A DNA stretch of 64,000 nt, from NCBI GenBank assembly GCA_036507955.1, contig DATCIH010000046.1:1-64000 (forward strand), written 5' to 3'. Below are positions 1 through 8,709 of this stretch, in pieces. This stretch comes from DATCIH01 sp036507955. GTDB lineage: Bacteria; Bacillota; Clostridia; Clostridiales; Clostridiaceae. Both the position numbers and the translations under genes were made by a program. Position 1 is the stretch's first letter; every line of letters starts with the position of its first letter. The notes under the pieces were generated by a model that saw only the letters and a program-made list of their open reading frames with translations, searched no databases and was not told the origin of the DNA.

Positions 1-123
1 GGAGCAAAATATTTTCTGAAAATCAGAAGCTTCATTTCCACATTTTCGAAAAACAATAGAAATGTTTTTCAGGGAATGAAGGATGCCTTCGACGATAATG
101 TTGTAACCTTAAAAATGGAATAA
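1..123 (+). pseudogene. C-terminal tail of an unidentified CDS entering from the left edge
   Basis: Frame 1 is open from base 1 for 40 codons and stops at TAA 121-123. The tail is basic then acidic and ends in V-T-L-K-M-E. It recalls the C-termini of some clostridial transposases, but this is an impression and not a family assignment. Bases 124-202, up to the end of ackA, hold nothing I can support. Confidence 0.35.
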
Positions 124-202
124 TAGTATAAGGCCACTATACTTTATTTAGAGGTCTTATTTATCGACGCTACATCTGAACTGTAACCTTTTATTATATT
201 AT

Positions 203-1393
203 TTAAATTAGTAACATTGTCTCCTTAGCAATCATTAATTCTTCGTTAGTCGGAATTACTAGTACCTTTACTTTAGAATCACTGCTGCTAATAATAGCTT
301 CCTTTCCTCTTACCTGATTTAGACTTGGATCAATTTTAATACCAAAATGCTCTAAATTAGAACAAATAGCTTCTCTAGTTTCAGCAGAATTTTCTCCAAG
401 ACCTGCGGTAAATACTAAACAGTCTAAGCCACCTAGTACAAAAGCATAAGAGCCTATAAACTTTTTAACTTTATAATAGAAAACATTAAGTGCAAGTTTA
501 GCCCGGGCATTACCCTCCTTTGAAGCTTTTTCCACATCTCTGAAATCACTGCTCACTCCGGATATACCTAATATACCTGATTTATTATTTAGTATGTTTT
601 CTACTTCTTTAATGCTTATATTATATTCCTTTTGTATATAGGTTATAATCGCAGGGTCAATACTTCCAGATCTTGTACCCATGGCAATACCTTCCAGGGG
701 AGTAAAGCCCATGCTTGTTTCTATAGATCTACCACCATCAAGTGCAGTAATACTAGCACCATTTCCTAAATGGCAGGTAATCATCTTAAGCTTTGTTATA
801 TCTTTATTTAAAAAAGCTGCAGCCTTTTCTGAAACATATTTATGAGAAGTTCCATGAAAGCCATACTTTCTAATACCATACTCCGTATAAAGTTCATAAG
901 GCAATGGATATATATAAGAATAATCAGGCAAGGTTTGATGAAAAGCAGTATCAAATACTGCTATCATTGGTACCTGGGGCAGCAGTGCTTCACAGGCTTC
1001 TATACCTATTATATTAGCAGGATTATGTAAGGGAGCTAATTTAATACAATCATTTAAGATGCTTTTAACCTTTGAATCAATTACTACTGATTGTTTGAAA
1101 GACTCTCCGCCATGAACAACTCTATGACCTACTGCATTGATTTCAGATAGACTTTGTATTACTTTAGTATTTCCAAATGTAAGAGCTTCTAATACATATT
1201 TAATTGCATCCTTATGATCTTTCATTTGAACCTTATTTACATAAGTCGCCCCTCCCTCTACCTTTTGAGTCAATATGGAACCTTCATTACCGATTCTTTC
1301 TACTAATCCCTTTGCGAGTACAAGTTCCTTATCCATACTTATCAATTGATATTTAAGCGAAGAGCTTCCACAATTTATAACTAAAATATTCAT
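203..1393 (-). CDS. ackA: acetate kinase
   Basis: Cytosolic enzyme converting acetyl phosphate and ADP to acetate and ATP, the substrate-level phosphorylation step of acetogenic fermentation. The 396-residue length is normal for the ASKHA family. Visible signatures are the N-terminal INCGSSSLKYQL phosphate-binding strand, GHRVVHGG near residue 90, DTAFHQTLP near 148, YGFHGTSH near 178 and HLGNGAS near 208. A strong ribosome site (GGAGGA) precedes the ATG. It lies 58 bp downstream of pta on the same strand with no terminator between, so the two are probably cotranscribed from the pta promoter. Confidence 0.97.
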   Translation of the reverse strand: MNILVINCGSSSLKYQLISMDKELVLAKGLVERIGNEGSILTQKVEGGATYVNKVQMKDHKDAIKYVLEALTFGNTKVIQSLSEINAVGHRVVHGGESFKQSVVIDSKVKSILNDCIKLAPLHNPANIIGIEACEALLPQVPMIAVFDTAFHQTLPDYSYIYPLPYELYTEYGIRKYGFHGTSHKYVSEKAAAFLNKDITKLKMITCHLGNGASITALDGGRSIETSMGFTPLEGIAMGTRSGSIDPAIITYIQKEYNISIKEVENILNNKSGILGISGVSSDFRDVEKASKEGNARAKLALNVFYYKVKKFIGSYAFVLGGLDCLVFTAGLGENSAETREAICSNLEHFGIKIDPSLNQVRGKEAIISSSDSKVKVLVIPTNEELMIAKETMLLI

Positions 1394-1451
1394 AGTTTCC
1401 TCCTTGAATTCCTAATTCTGTGTTTAACAATCGTCTAGACTGCTCGGCAAA

Positions 1452-2453
1452 TTATATTCCTTTTTGTGATTGAACTGCAGTAACAGCTACAACATTTACT
1501 ATATCTTCAAAACTACATCCTCTAGACAAGTCGTTTATAGGTTTAGCAAAGCCTTGACAAATAGGACCTATAGCCTCAGCCTTAGCAAATCTTTGTACTA
1601 GCTTATAACCAATATTTCCTGATTGAAGATCTGGAAATATTAAAACATTTGCACAACCTGCTACTTCACTATTTGGTGCTTTTTGATTAGCTACAGATTT
1701 AACTATGGCAGCATCTAATTGGAGCTCACCATCTATAAGCAAATCAGGCCTTAGCTCTTTAGCTATGGCGGTAGCACGTCTAACCTTATCTACCATCTCA
1801 TGATCCGCGCTTCCCATGGTAGAAAATGAAAGAAGAGCCACCCTTGGTTCAATTTTACATATTTTTCTGGTGGTTTCTGCAGTTGCAATAGCAATAGACG
1901 CTAATTGTTCAGCAGTTGGACTTGGGTTAACTGCGCAATCAGAAAAAACTAATAACCCGTCTTCTCCATATTCGCAATCTGGAACCAACATTATAAAAAA
2001 ACTTGATACCACCGATACTCCTGGAGCAGTCTTTATTATCTGAAGACCTGGCCTTAATAAATCACCGGTAGTATGAATAGCTCCAGAAACCATACCATCA
2101 GCATCTCCACATTTAACCATCATAGTTCCATAATATAATGGATCCATAACTATAGTTTGTGCTTTTTCTATTGTTATACCTTTGTTTTTTCTTAATTGAT
2201 AAAATTCCTCCACATATCTAGTTGTATTTTCTGATGTCTTTGGATCAATAATTTCAATATCACTAAGGTCTAAGTTCAAATCTTTAGCTTTGCTTAAAAT
2301 TTTACTTTTATCCCCAACTAAAATTACATTTGCTAAATTGTTATCCTTAATCATTCTAGATGCCTGAAGAGTTCTTTTTTCTTCACCTTCAGGTAATACA
2401 ATCCTTTTAACATCACTTTTAGCCATATCCCATAATTCGTCTAATAATTTCAT
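1452..2453 (-). CDS. pta: phosphate acetyltransferase
   Basis: Converts acetyl-CoA and phosphate to acetyl phosphate, feeding acetate kinase encoded just downstream. The 333-residue protein is the short, catalytic-domain-only Pta typical of Firmicutes. Recognisable segments are RIVLPEGEEKRTLQA at the N-terminus, DGMVSGAIHTTGDLLRP near residue 118 and the C-terminal NDLSRGCS motif. Its ATG follows a GAAAGGGG ribosome site. It is divergent from tmcAL across a 160-bp gap containing its promoter. Confidence 0.97.
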   Translation of the reverse strand: MKLLDELWDMAKSDVKRIVLPEGEEKRTLQASRMIKDNNLANVILVGDKSKILSKAKDLNLDLSDIEIIDPKTSENTTRYVEEFYQLRKNKGITIEKAQTIVMDPLYYGTMMVKCGDADGMVSGAIHTTGDLLRPGLQIIKTAPGVSVVSSFFIMLVPDCEYGEDGLLVFSDCAVNPSPTAEQLASIAIATAETTRKICKIEPRVALLSFSTMGSADHEMVDKVRRATAIAKELRPDLLIDGELQLDAAIVKSVANQKAPNSEVAGCANVLIFPDLQSGNIGYKLVQRFAKAEAIGPICQGFAKPINDLSRGCSFEDIVNVVAVTAVQSQKGI

Positions 2454-2504
2454 AATTTTTACCCCTTTCCGTCAAGAGTATTTCAATTAAGTATACTCCT
2501 ATAT

Positions 2505-2534
2505 AATATACTTCTTTTTATATCCAATTTTCAA
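2505..2534 (-). promoter_or_regulatory. predicted housekeeping promoter of pta-ackA
   Basis: On the minus strand TTGAAA (2534-2529) and TATATT (2510-2505) are separated by 18 bp and lie about 50 bp upstream of the pta start. This fits a SigA promoter. No operator was recognised. Confidence 0.5.
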
Positions 2535-2614
2535 TAAAAAACTGTCATTTTTAAAAAAAAAATAGATATTATCGTATTTTTTTAGGTTATAATCATTATA
2601 TAAAGAAGTGGAGA

Positions 2615-3832
2615 GTGATTAAAATAAACATATCGGCTATTGTTGCAGAGTATAATCCTTTGCATTTAGGTCATAAATATCAAATTTCTGAAACAATAAA
2701 AGAAGCAGAGGCAGAGGGCCTTATAGCAGTTATGAGTGGTAATTTTACTCAAAGGGGCAATCCCTCCTTAATAGATAAATGGAATAGAACAAAAATGGCT
2801 TTAAATGCAGGTATAGACTTAGTTATAGAGCTTCCCTGCGTATATAGTCTTTCCTCAGCAGAATTTTTTTCCTTTGGGGCAGTTAGCTTAATCAATGGGT
2901 TAAATGTAGTAGATCACCTTAGCTTTGGAAGCGAATGTGGTGATATTGAGATTATTACCCAAATTGCTAATATTATTGCCACAGAACCAGAGGAATATAA
3001 AATTCTCTTGAAAAAATATTTGAAGGAAGGCTTGTCTTTTCCACTATCTAGAAGTAAAGCACTAATTACTTATATGAATTCAAAAGATATATTTATAAAA
3101 GATATATTAAATTCTTCAAATAACATATTAGCCTTTGAATATTGTAGAGCTTTAAACAAATTAAAAAGTAGTATTAAGCCCTTAACTATTAAAAGAATAG
3201 GTGAAGACTATAATAGTGATAAAATATCTCAGGGATTTTTGAGCGCAACTGGTATAAGAAACTATATACGTAGTAATACTGATATAACTAAATTGGAAAA
3301 GCTACTTCCTGAATATTCTTATAAGTTAATTAAGGATTTAAGTGATAATAGCTATGATTTTGTTTTTGAAAGGGATATATACCCCTTTCTTAAGTATAAA
3401 ATATTAACTGATTTTAATAATATTAATAAATTACCAGATATTAGAGAAGGACTAGAGAATAGAATATATGAGTCCTTATTAAAAAGCTCTTCCTATGAGG
3501 AACTTATAAATACTATTAAGAATAAAAGATATACCTATACGAGAATAAGTAGAATACTTTGCCAGTTCTTTATAGGATTTGAAAATCATGATATAAAAAA
3601 TTTAAGAACAGCCCCTTGTCCCTATGGAAGGATATTAGGTTTTAATGATAAAGGTAGGAGAATATTAAAAGAAATTAAGAAGAATAGCAATATTCCACTA
3701 ATAACAAAGGTGAAGGAATGCCATAGTGAAGTGATGGATATTGAACTGCAATCTACTAAAGCTTATAGCCTCTTAAATAAAAATGTTGGTCCTATAGAGG
3801 ATTATATTAGAAAACCAATATATTGGAAATAA
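2615..3832 (+). CDS. tmcAL: tRNA(Met) cytidine acetate ligase, YlbM family
   Basis: Family known to make N4-acetylcytidine at the wobble base of elongator tRNA-Met from acetate and ATP. The 405-residue protein opens with the nucleotidyltransferase core VAEYNPLHLGHKYQI, followed by MSGNFTQRG near residue 45 and NRTKMAL near 61. The start is doubtful. The annotated GTG at 2615 sits one base after the only GGAG, and aligning to family N-termini points to a codon a few triplets further in (ATT 2618 or ATA 2624). A TATAAT at 2588-2593 is the likely -10. The acetate substrate matches the neighbouring acetate genes. Confidence 0.93.
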   Translation: MIKINISAIVAEYNPLHLGHKYQISETIKEAEAEGLIAVMSGNFTQRGNPSLIDKWNRTKMALNAGIDLVIELPCVYSLSSAEFFSFGAVSLINGLNVVDHLSFGSECGDIEIITQIANIIATEPEEYKILLKKYLKEGLSFPLSRSKALITYMNSKDIFIKDILNSSNNILAFEYCRALNKLKSSIKPLTIKRIGEDYNSDKISQGFLSATGIRNYIRSNTDITKLEKLLPEYSYKLIKDLSDNSYDFVFERDIYPFLKYKILTDFNNINKLPDIREGLENRIYESLLKSSSYEELINTIKNKRYTYTRISRILCQFFIGFENHDIKNLRTAPCPYGRILGFNDKGRRILKEIKKNSNIPLITKVKECHSEVMDIELQSTKAYSLLNKNVGPIEDYIRKPIYWK

Positions 3833-3895
3833 TTAGTATAAATTTATTATTTAAGTATATATTTTAGTCATAATACTTAAAGTGGATTCAACATA

Positions 3896-4939
3896 ATGAT
3901 ATTAAAAATTGTTTTATTTCTGCTAATCCTTTTAATATTTATATCTGTAATCTTCGTGCTTAAACATATGCTTTTTAATAAAGTGATAGTTTTTATTTGC
4001 ACCCTAGGGATTATATACATATTGATTTTTCCACAAAGATGCATGACTGCATCTATATATGGTGCGGAAATTTTCTTCAAATCTGTTTTTCCAGCTTTAT
4101 TTCCTTTTTTGGTGCTAACAAATCTATTATTTTTATACGATGGTATAAATATATATTCTAAAATATTTGGAAATATATTATGTAAGCCTTTAAAGCTTCC
4201 AAAGGAAGCAAGTGTGGTTCTGATAATAAGCTTCTTATGCGGTTATCCCCTGGGTGCTAAATATAGTTTTGACTTATATAATAAAGGGATAATTGATTAT
4301 TATGATTTTAATAGATTAGCAAGTATTGCCTCTAATTCTAGTCCTATATTCATGATAGGTACTATTGGAACGGCTATATATGGGAACCCACTTTTAGGCT
4401 ATATACTTCTAGGTGGAAATCTTTTATCTTGCATAGCCATGGGGTTAATATTGCCAGGTAGAAAATCTAATTTATATAGTAAAAAAATTAGCAGAAAAAT
4501 AAGTATAGTAAAAATAGATTTTAGTAATGCTTTAAAAGATAGCATTACCTTAGCCTTCGAAACTATATTAGTAATTCTAGGTTTTATTGTTATTTTTTCC
4601 ATCATTATTACTATGTTAAGGGATAGCTTTATTTTTAGTAATTTACAAGCAACCAAATTAAAGCTCCTACTACCTATTATTTATGGCAGCATAGAACTTA
4701 CAAATGGATGCTTTTTAATAGCAAACACATCCTTCAATATGTTTGCTCAAATAATAATAATAGCCTTTCTATTAGGCTTTGGTGGATTGTCAATAACTAT
4801 GCAGGTGTATTCCTTTATTGGTAAAAGCAAACTCCCTATGAAAATCTACATGAAAAGAAAGCTACTTCAAGGTGTAATAGCTTCTATAATTACAGGTCTG
4901 CTTTATTTTATAGTAAGCAGTCTAATTGGTATTTCTTAA
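3896..4939 (+). CDS. ylbJ: sporulation integral membrane protein YlbJ
   Basis: A 347-residue polytopic membrane protein with about eight hydrophobic segments and the nucleoside-recognition (Gate) type signature FLCGYPLGAK near residue 113, followed by SNSSPIFMIGTIG near 146. In Bacillus, ylbJ is SigE-controlled and needed for spore coat or heat-resistance maturation; that role here is by homology. It follows tmcAL by 63 bp on the same strand. Its last 18 bp overlap the convergent gene ending at 4922. Confidence 0.85.
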   Translation: MILKIVLFLLILLIFISVIFVLKHMLFNKVIVFICTLGIIYILIFPQRCMTASIYGAEIFFKSVFPALFPFLVLTNLLFLYDGINIYSKIFGNILCKPLKLPKEASVVLIISFLCGYPLGAKYSFDLYNKGIIDYYDFNRLASIASNSSPIFMIGTIGTAIYGNPLLGYILLGGNLLSCIAMGLILPGRKSNLYSKKISRKISIVKIDFSNALKDSITLAFETILVILGFIVIFSIIITMLRDSFIFSNLQATKLKLLLPIIYGSIELTNGCFLIANTSFNMFAQIIIIAFLLGFGGLSITMQVYSFIGKSKLPMKIYMKRKLLQGVIASIITGLLYFIVSSLIGIS

Positions 4940-5446
4940 TTCTTTTATGTTTTCCCTTAATAATGTAGTATTACCTTCTACATCCTTTTCTAAATTGTTT
5001 ATAAAACCTTCCACATCAAGCTTTAATTTAGTTACCATCTGATTACCTTGAATATCTATTTGCTTTTCTAGCTGGCATAATAGTACATCAGCATATTCCC
5101 TTGCTCCAAGTCTCATCTCTTTTGCATCCCTTTGGGCAGCAGCTATTATTTCTTCTGCCTTCAGCCGGGCTTCTCTTGTTATATCATGACTTTCCACGGA
5201 CCTTTTAAGCATGTCCATTGTTTCTTTTCTACGAATATCTGATTCCTTCATGGCTTCACTTAAAATTCTTTCCTTTTCTTCAAATACCCATTGAGCTTTC
5301 TTAAATTCATCTGGTAGATAATTTATAATCTGCTCAATCAAATCTACAGCCTCTTTTTTACTAATTAATACCTTACCTAATAAAGGTATCTTAGTAGAAG
5401 ACTCAATAATATCCATTAAATATTCTAAGAGTTTTAAAACATCCAC
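4922..5446 (-). CDS. coiled-coil protein of unknown function next to coaD
   Basis: 174 residues, mostly charged alpha helix (about residues 45-120 and 125-170) with heptad-like spacing. There is no signal peptide, transmembrane segment or Walker motif. Clostridial relatives at this locus are often labelled ATPase, but I see no nucleotide-binding motif to justify that. The run rich in Arg, Ala and Glu around residues 85-110 resembles the stalk of V/F-ATPase subunit E or b, or DivIVA-like proteins. It starts 14 bp after coaD, so it is probably part of the recG-rsmD-coaD transcription unit. Confidence 0.7.
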   Translation of the reverse strand: MDVLKLLEYLMDIIESSTKIPLLGKVLISKKEAVDLIEQIINYLPDEFKKAQWVFEEKERILSEAMKESDIRRKETMDMLKRSVESHDITREARLKAEEIIAAAQRDAKEMRLGAREYADVLLCQLEKQIDIQGNQMVTKLKLDVEGFINNLEKDVEGNTTLLRENIKELRNTN

Positions 5447-5460
5447 TTAAATATCCCCCT

Positions 5461-5940
5461 CTAAGCATTTTTGAATTTATTAATTAAATCTGGAATTATA
5501 GCATCTGGAACTAAACCTTTAACACAACCACCAAAAGCTGCTACCTGCTTAATCGCGGAGGAACTTAAGAAAAGATGCTCCGCGTTTGTCATCATAAAAA
5601 TAGTCTCAATGGTAGGAGCTAATTTATTATTCATTAGAGCCATCTGAAACTCATTTTCAAAATCAGATAAAGCCCTTAAACCTCTTATAATAACTCTTGC
5701 ATCATAATATTTTACGAAATTCACAGTTAGACCCAAGTAGCTGGAAACATTAACATTTTCAAAGGATGCAACTACCCTTTTTATAAGTTCTACTCTTTCA
5801 TCTACAGAAAATAGAGTATTCTTATCTGGATTAACAAGTACAACCACCATTAACTCATCAAAAATGCAAGATGCTCTTTTAATTATATCTAAATGTCCAT
5901 TTGTAATCGGGTCAAAGCTGCCTGGATAAACCGCTTTCAT
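5461..5940 (-). CDS. coaD: phosphopantetheine adenylyltransferase
   Basis: Penultimate step of coenzyme A synthesis: 4'-phosphopantetheine plus ATP gives dephospho-CoA. The 159-residue length is standard. The nucleotidyltransferase signature GSFDPITNGH (residues 7-16) and the downstream RGLRALSDFENE (near 91) and SSSAIKQVA (near 128) are intact. Its ATG overlaps the rsmD stop in a TAATG arrangement, which implies translational coupling. The rsmD-coaD pairing is conserved in many bacteria. Confidence 0.97.
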   Translation of the reverse strand: MKAVYPGSFDPITNGHLDIIKRASCIFDELMVVVLVNPDKNTLFSVDERVELIKRVVASFENVNVSSYLGLTVNFVKYYDARVIIRGLRALSDFENEFQMALMNNKLAPTIETIFMMTNAEHLFLSSSAIKQVAAFGGCVKGLVPDAIIPDLINKFKNA

Positions 5941-6500
5941 TATTCCCCCTCCTTGATTTTATAAAAACAGACAATTGTTTTACCATATTTACGCTTATCA
6001 ATCAAATTAATATTATTAATTCCTTCATATACTTTTTCTTTTGAGTCAATCTTTGTTACTATAATTGAATCCTCGTTAAGCAGTTTATATTTATCAATAA
6101 GCTCTAAGGCAGTAGGAATCATACTTTTCATATAAGGGGGATCAATAAATATTAAATCAAACTTAATATTTTTATCACTTAATACTTTAATTCCATCATA
6201 ACAGCTGTAATTAAAAGCTGTAGCGCTATCAGAGAAATCTAACACTTTAATATTTTCCTTTAAAATTGAATAAGACTTTGAATCTTTTTCAAATAGATAA
6301 CAGTACTTTGCACCTCGGCTTATCGCTTCAAGTCCAAGGCTTCCAGTTCCAGCAAACATATCTAATGTTATAGCGCCTGGTACATAACCTGCAATGATAT
6401 TAAACATGGCTTCTTTTACTCTATCTAAAGTAGGCCTAGTTGCGTAATCTTCTGGGGACAAAAGTTTCCTTCCTTTTGCAATTCCAGATATAATTCTCAT
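5940..6500 (-). CDS. rsmD: 16S rRNA (guanine(966)-N(2))-methyltransferase
   Basis: SAM-dependent methyltransferase of 186 residues acting on 16S rRNA in the 30S assembly pathway. RIISGIAKGRKLLSP at the N-terminus, TRPTLDRVKEAMFNI near residue 21, the SAM-binding DMFAGTGSLGLEA near 48 and the catalytic DPPY tetrad near 119 are all visible. A GAAGGAGA ribosome site precedes the ATG. It overlaps coaD by one base. Confidence 0.95.
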   Translation of the reverse strand: MRIISGIAKGRKLLSPEDYATRPTLDRVKEAMFNIIAGYVPGAITLDMFAGTGSLGLEAISRGAKYCYLFEKDSKSYSILKENIKVLDFSDSATAFNYSCYDGIKVLSDKNIKFDLIFIDPPYMKSMIPTALELIDKYKLLNEDSIIVTKIDSKEKVYEGINNINLIDKRKYGKTIVCFYKIKEGE

Positions 6501-6581
6501 AATCTTGTCTCCTTCAAATGTCTTTTTATATATATTAACACAGAATATATGAACTACAAAGATAATTTTATCAATAAATTA

Positions 6582-8621
6582 TTAATTAAAACAAATATTC
6601 GCATTGTCTTTTTCAAGCAATTTCAATACCGATTCCCTAAAGATAATATCTTCCTCTTTATTACTACTTATATAGAATCTTGCTTCAAAATTAGCAACTT
6701 TAAATAGTTCAAAATCTTCAAAGGGGTCTGCTATCAGAAAGTCAGTTTCTCCATGTTGTTTAATTCCGAAAACATCACCACTACCTCTTAGCTTTAAATC
6801 CATTTCAGCTATAGTGAACCCATTATCATTTTCTTCAATTACATTAAGCCTTTTCTTTATAGTATCATTTGATAAATTTGATAGCATTATACAATAGGAT
6901 TTATCATTTCCTCTTCCAACTCTTCCTCTAAGCTGGTGCAGCTGGGATAATCCAAATCTTTCCGCATTTTCTATTATCATTAAAGTTGCATTTGGTACAT
7001 TTATACCAACTTCAATAACGGTGGTAGAAACTATTACTTTAAGATTTCCCTTAATAAAATCCTCCATAATCATATTCTTTTCCCGACTTGACATTTTGCT
7101 ATGGAGCATACCTATATTAATTCCATCAAAGAATTTATTTAGCTTATTATATACCTCTTTAACTGAACTTATTTCCCCCTTTATGTCTTCGTCAATATAG
7201 GGACATACTATATAAACCTGATTATTTTTTCTTATTTGGCTTAAAGCAAATTCATAGGCTTTTTCTTCATGCCTAATATCTAAGAGGCGCGTTTCTATGG
7301 GTTTTCTACCTAGGGGCAACTCTGTTATAGTTGAAACATCCAAGTCTCCATATAAAAATAGGGCTAAGGTTCTTGGTATTGGAGTTGCAGTCATTATAAG
7401 CATTTCTACATTTTTACCTTTTTCAGATAAAACTTTTCTTTGAACCACACCAAATCTATGCTGTTCATCAGTAACTACCATACCTAAATTTTTAAATAAT
7501 ACATCCTCTTCAAGAATAGCATGGGTTCCAATAATTAAATCTATTTTACCTTCCTTCAATGCACTCTTTATATAAACTTTTTCTTTAGCACTTATACTTC
7601 CGCTTAATAGTCTAACTTCAATATTGTAGCCCTCAAATAACTTAATAAATTCAGTATAATGCTGCTGAGCTAGTATTTCAGTTGGAGCCATGAGAGCCGC
7701 TTGAAATCCATTCTTTATAACATTAAAAATAGCTATTGCTGAAACTACAGTTTTACCACTTCCAACATCACCTTGTAATAGCCTATTCATTGATAAATTG
7801 CTTTTTTCATCAGTTAATATTTCTCTTATCACTTTTGCTTGCGATTGAGTTAGCTCGAACGGCAAGCTCTCCTTTAAACTTTTCAATTCGGTGCTCATTT
7901 TAAAAGAGATTCCTTCTCTTTCTTTATTTATGAAACTTTTAATCATAAGTAATTTCATAGAAAATGTGAAAAGCTCTTGAAACTTAAGTCTTTTTCTTGC
8001 TTCTTGAAGAGCGAGTAAGGTATTTGGTTGGTGAATGGTTCTTATTGCCTCATGTAAACTCATTAGCTTATAGTTCTCAATCAAAGTATTTGATAGATTT
8101 TCAGAAATTTGTATCTTTTCAAAAATGTTATTTATGGTTTTTATAATAAGGTTTTTTGATATTCCACCAGCTAATCTATATTTGGGCTCAATTACTTCTG
8201 TTTTCTCCATAAAAGAATCCATAAATTTAATTATAGGATTATTTATATAATAAATTTTATTTACTAGTTCAAGTTTCCCCACTAGAATACAGTCCTTATT
8301 TATTTCAAGCTTATTTTTGATAAAGGGTTGATTAAACCATTTGCAGGTGAGATCAACTAACTCATCACTAAATCTAGCTTCGGAAATTATAATCCCATTC
8401 TTACTGTTAAAGTCTTTTTTAATACTTGTAACCTTAACCTTTATGATGATTAAATCATAACCTAATCCTTCTATAATGCTATTAATAATTTTTATGTTTT
8501 CATAATCTCTTGGAAAATATAAAAGTAGATCTGTTATTGTGTAAATTCCACATTTGTTAAATATATCTTTATTTTTAGGACCTACACCTTTAACTTTGTC
8601 GATGTCATTAAATATTTCCAA
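6582..8621 (-). CDS. recG: ATP-dependent DNA helicase RecG
   Basis: Branch-migrating helicase that regresses stalled forks. From the N-terminus the protein has the OB-fold wedge domain (about 1-230), helicase motif I GDVGSGKT near 282, the DEQH box in VVTDEQHRFG near 380, motif III TATPIPRT near 408, and a second RecA lobe with QLRGRVGRG. Starting at the upstream GTG gives 682 residues, but the GGAG ribosome site is well placed only for TTG at 8621, giving 679, so I chose that start. The rsmD gene lies 81 bp downstream. Confidence 0.96.
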   Translation of the reverse strand: MEIFNDIDKVKGVGPKNKDIFNKCGIYTITDLLLYFPRDYENIKIINSIIEGLGYDLIIIKVKVTSIKKDFNSKNGIIISEARFSDELVDLTCKWFNQPFIKNKLEINKDCILVGKLELVNKIYYINNPIIKFMDSFMEKTEVIEPKYRLAGGISKNLIIKTINNIFEKIQISENLSNTLIENYKLMSLHEAIRTIHQPNTLLALQEARKRLKFQELFTFSMKLLMIKSFINKEREGISFKMSTELKSLKESLPFELTQSQAKVIREILTDEKSNLSMNRLLQGDVGSGKTVVSAIAIFNVIKNGFQAALMAPTEILAQQHYTEFIKLFEGYNIEVRLLSGSISAKEKVYIKSALKEGKIDLIIGTHAILEEDVLFKNLGMVVTDEQHRFGVVQRKVLSEKGKNVEMLIMTATPIPRTLALFLYGDLDVSTITELPLGRKPIETRLLDIRHEEKAYEFALSQIRKNNQVYIVCPYIDEDIKGEISSVKEVYNKLNKFFDGINIGMLHSKMSSREKNMIMEDFIKGNLKVIVSTTVIEVGINVPNATLMIIENAERFGLSQLHQLRGRVGRGNDKSYCIMLSNLSNDTIKKRLNVIEENDNGFTIAEMDLKLRGSGDVFGIKQHGETDFLIADPFEDFELFKVANFEARFYISSNKEEDIIFRESVLKLLEKDNANICFN

Positions 8622-8652
8622 ATTTATCACTCCACAAATGTTTGTATAGTAA

Positions 8653-8672
8653 AAAAAGCCTTATGGCTTTTT
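8653..8672 (-). terminator. intrinsic terminator or attenuator between yloV and recG
   Basis: A perfect 8-bp stem (AAAAAGCC/GGCTTTTT) with a four-base loop is followed on the minus strand by a T run. It ends only about 30 bp before recG, so recG either has partial read-through or uses a promoter inside the preceding gene. Confidence 0.75.
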
Positions 8673-8709
8673 GTTAATAATATCAGATACAGTGTTTATC
8701 CCTTAAATG

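Noticed and set aside
4922..5446. ATPase label for the coiled-coil protein
   Set aside because: No Walker A or B motif can be seen, so the common label is not supported.
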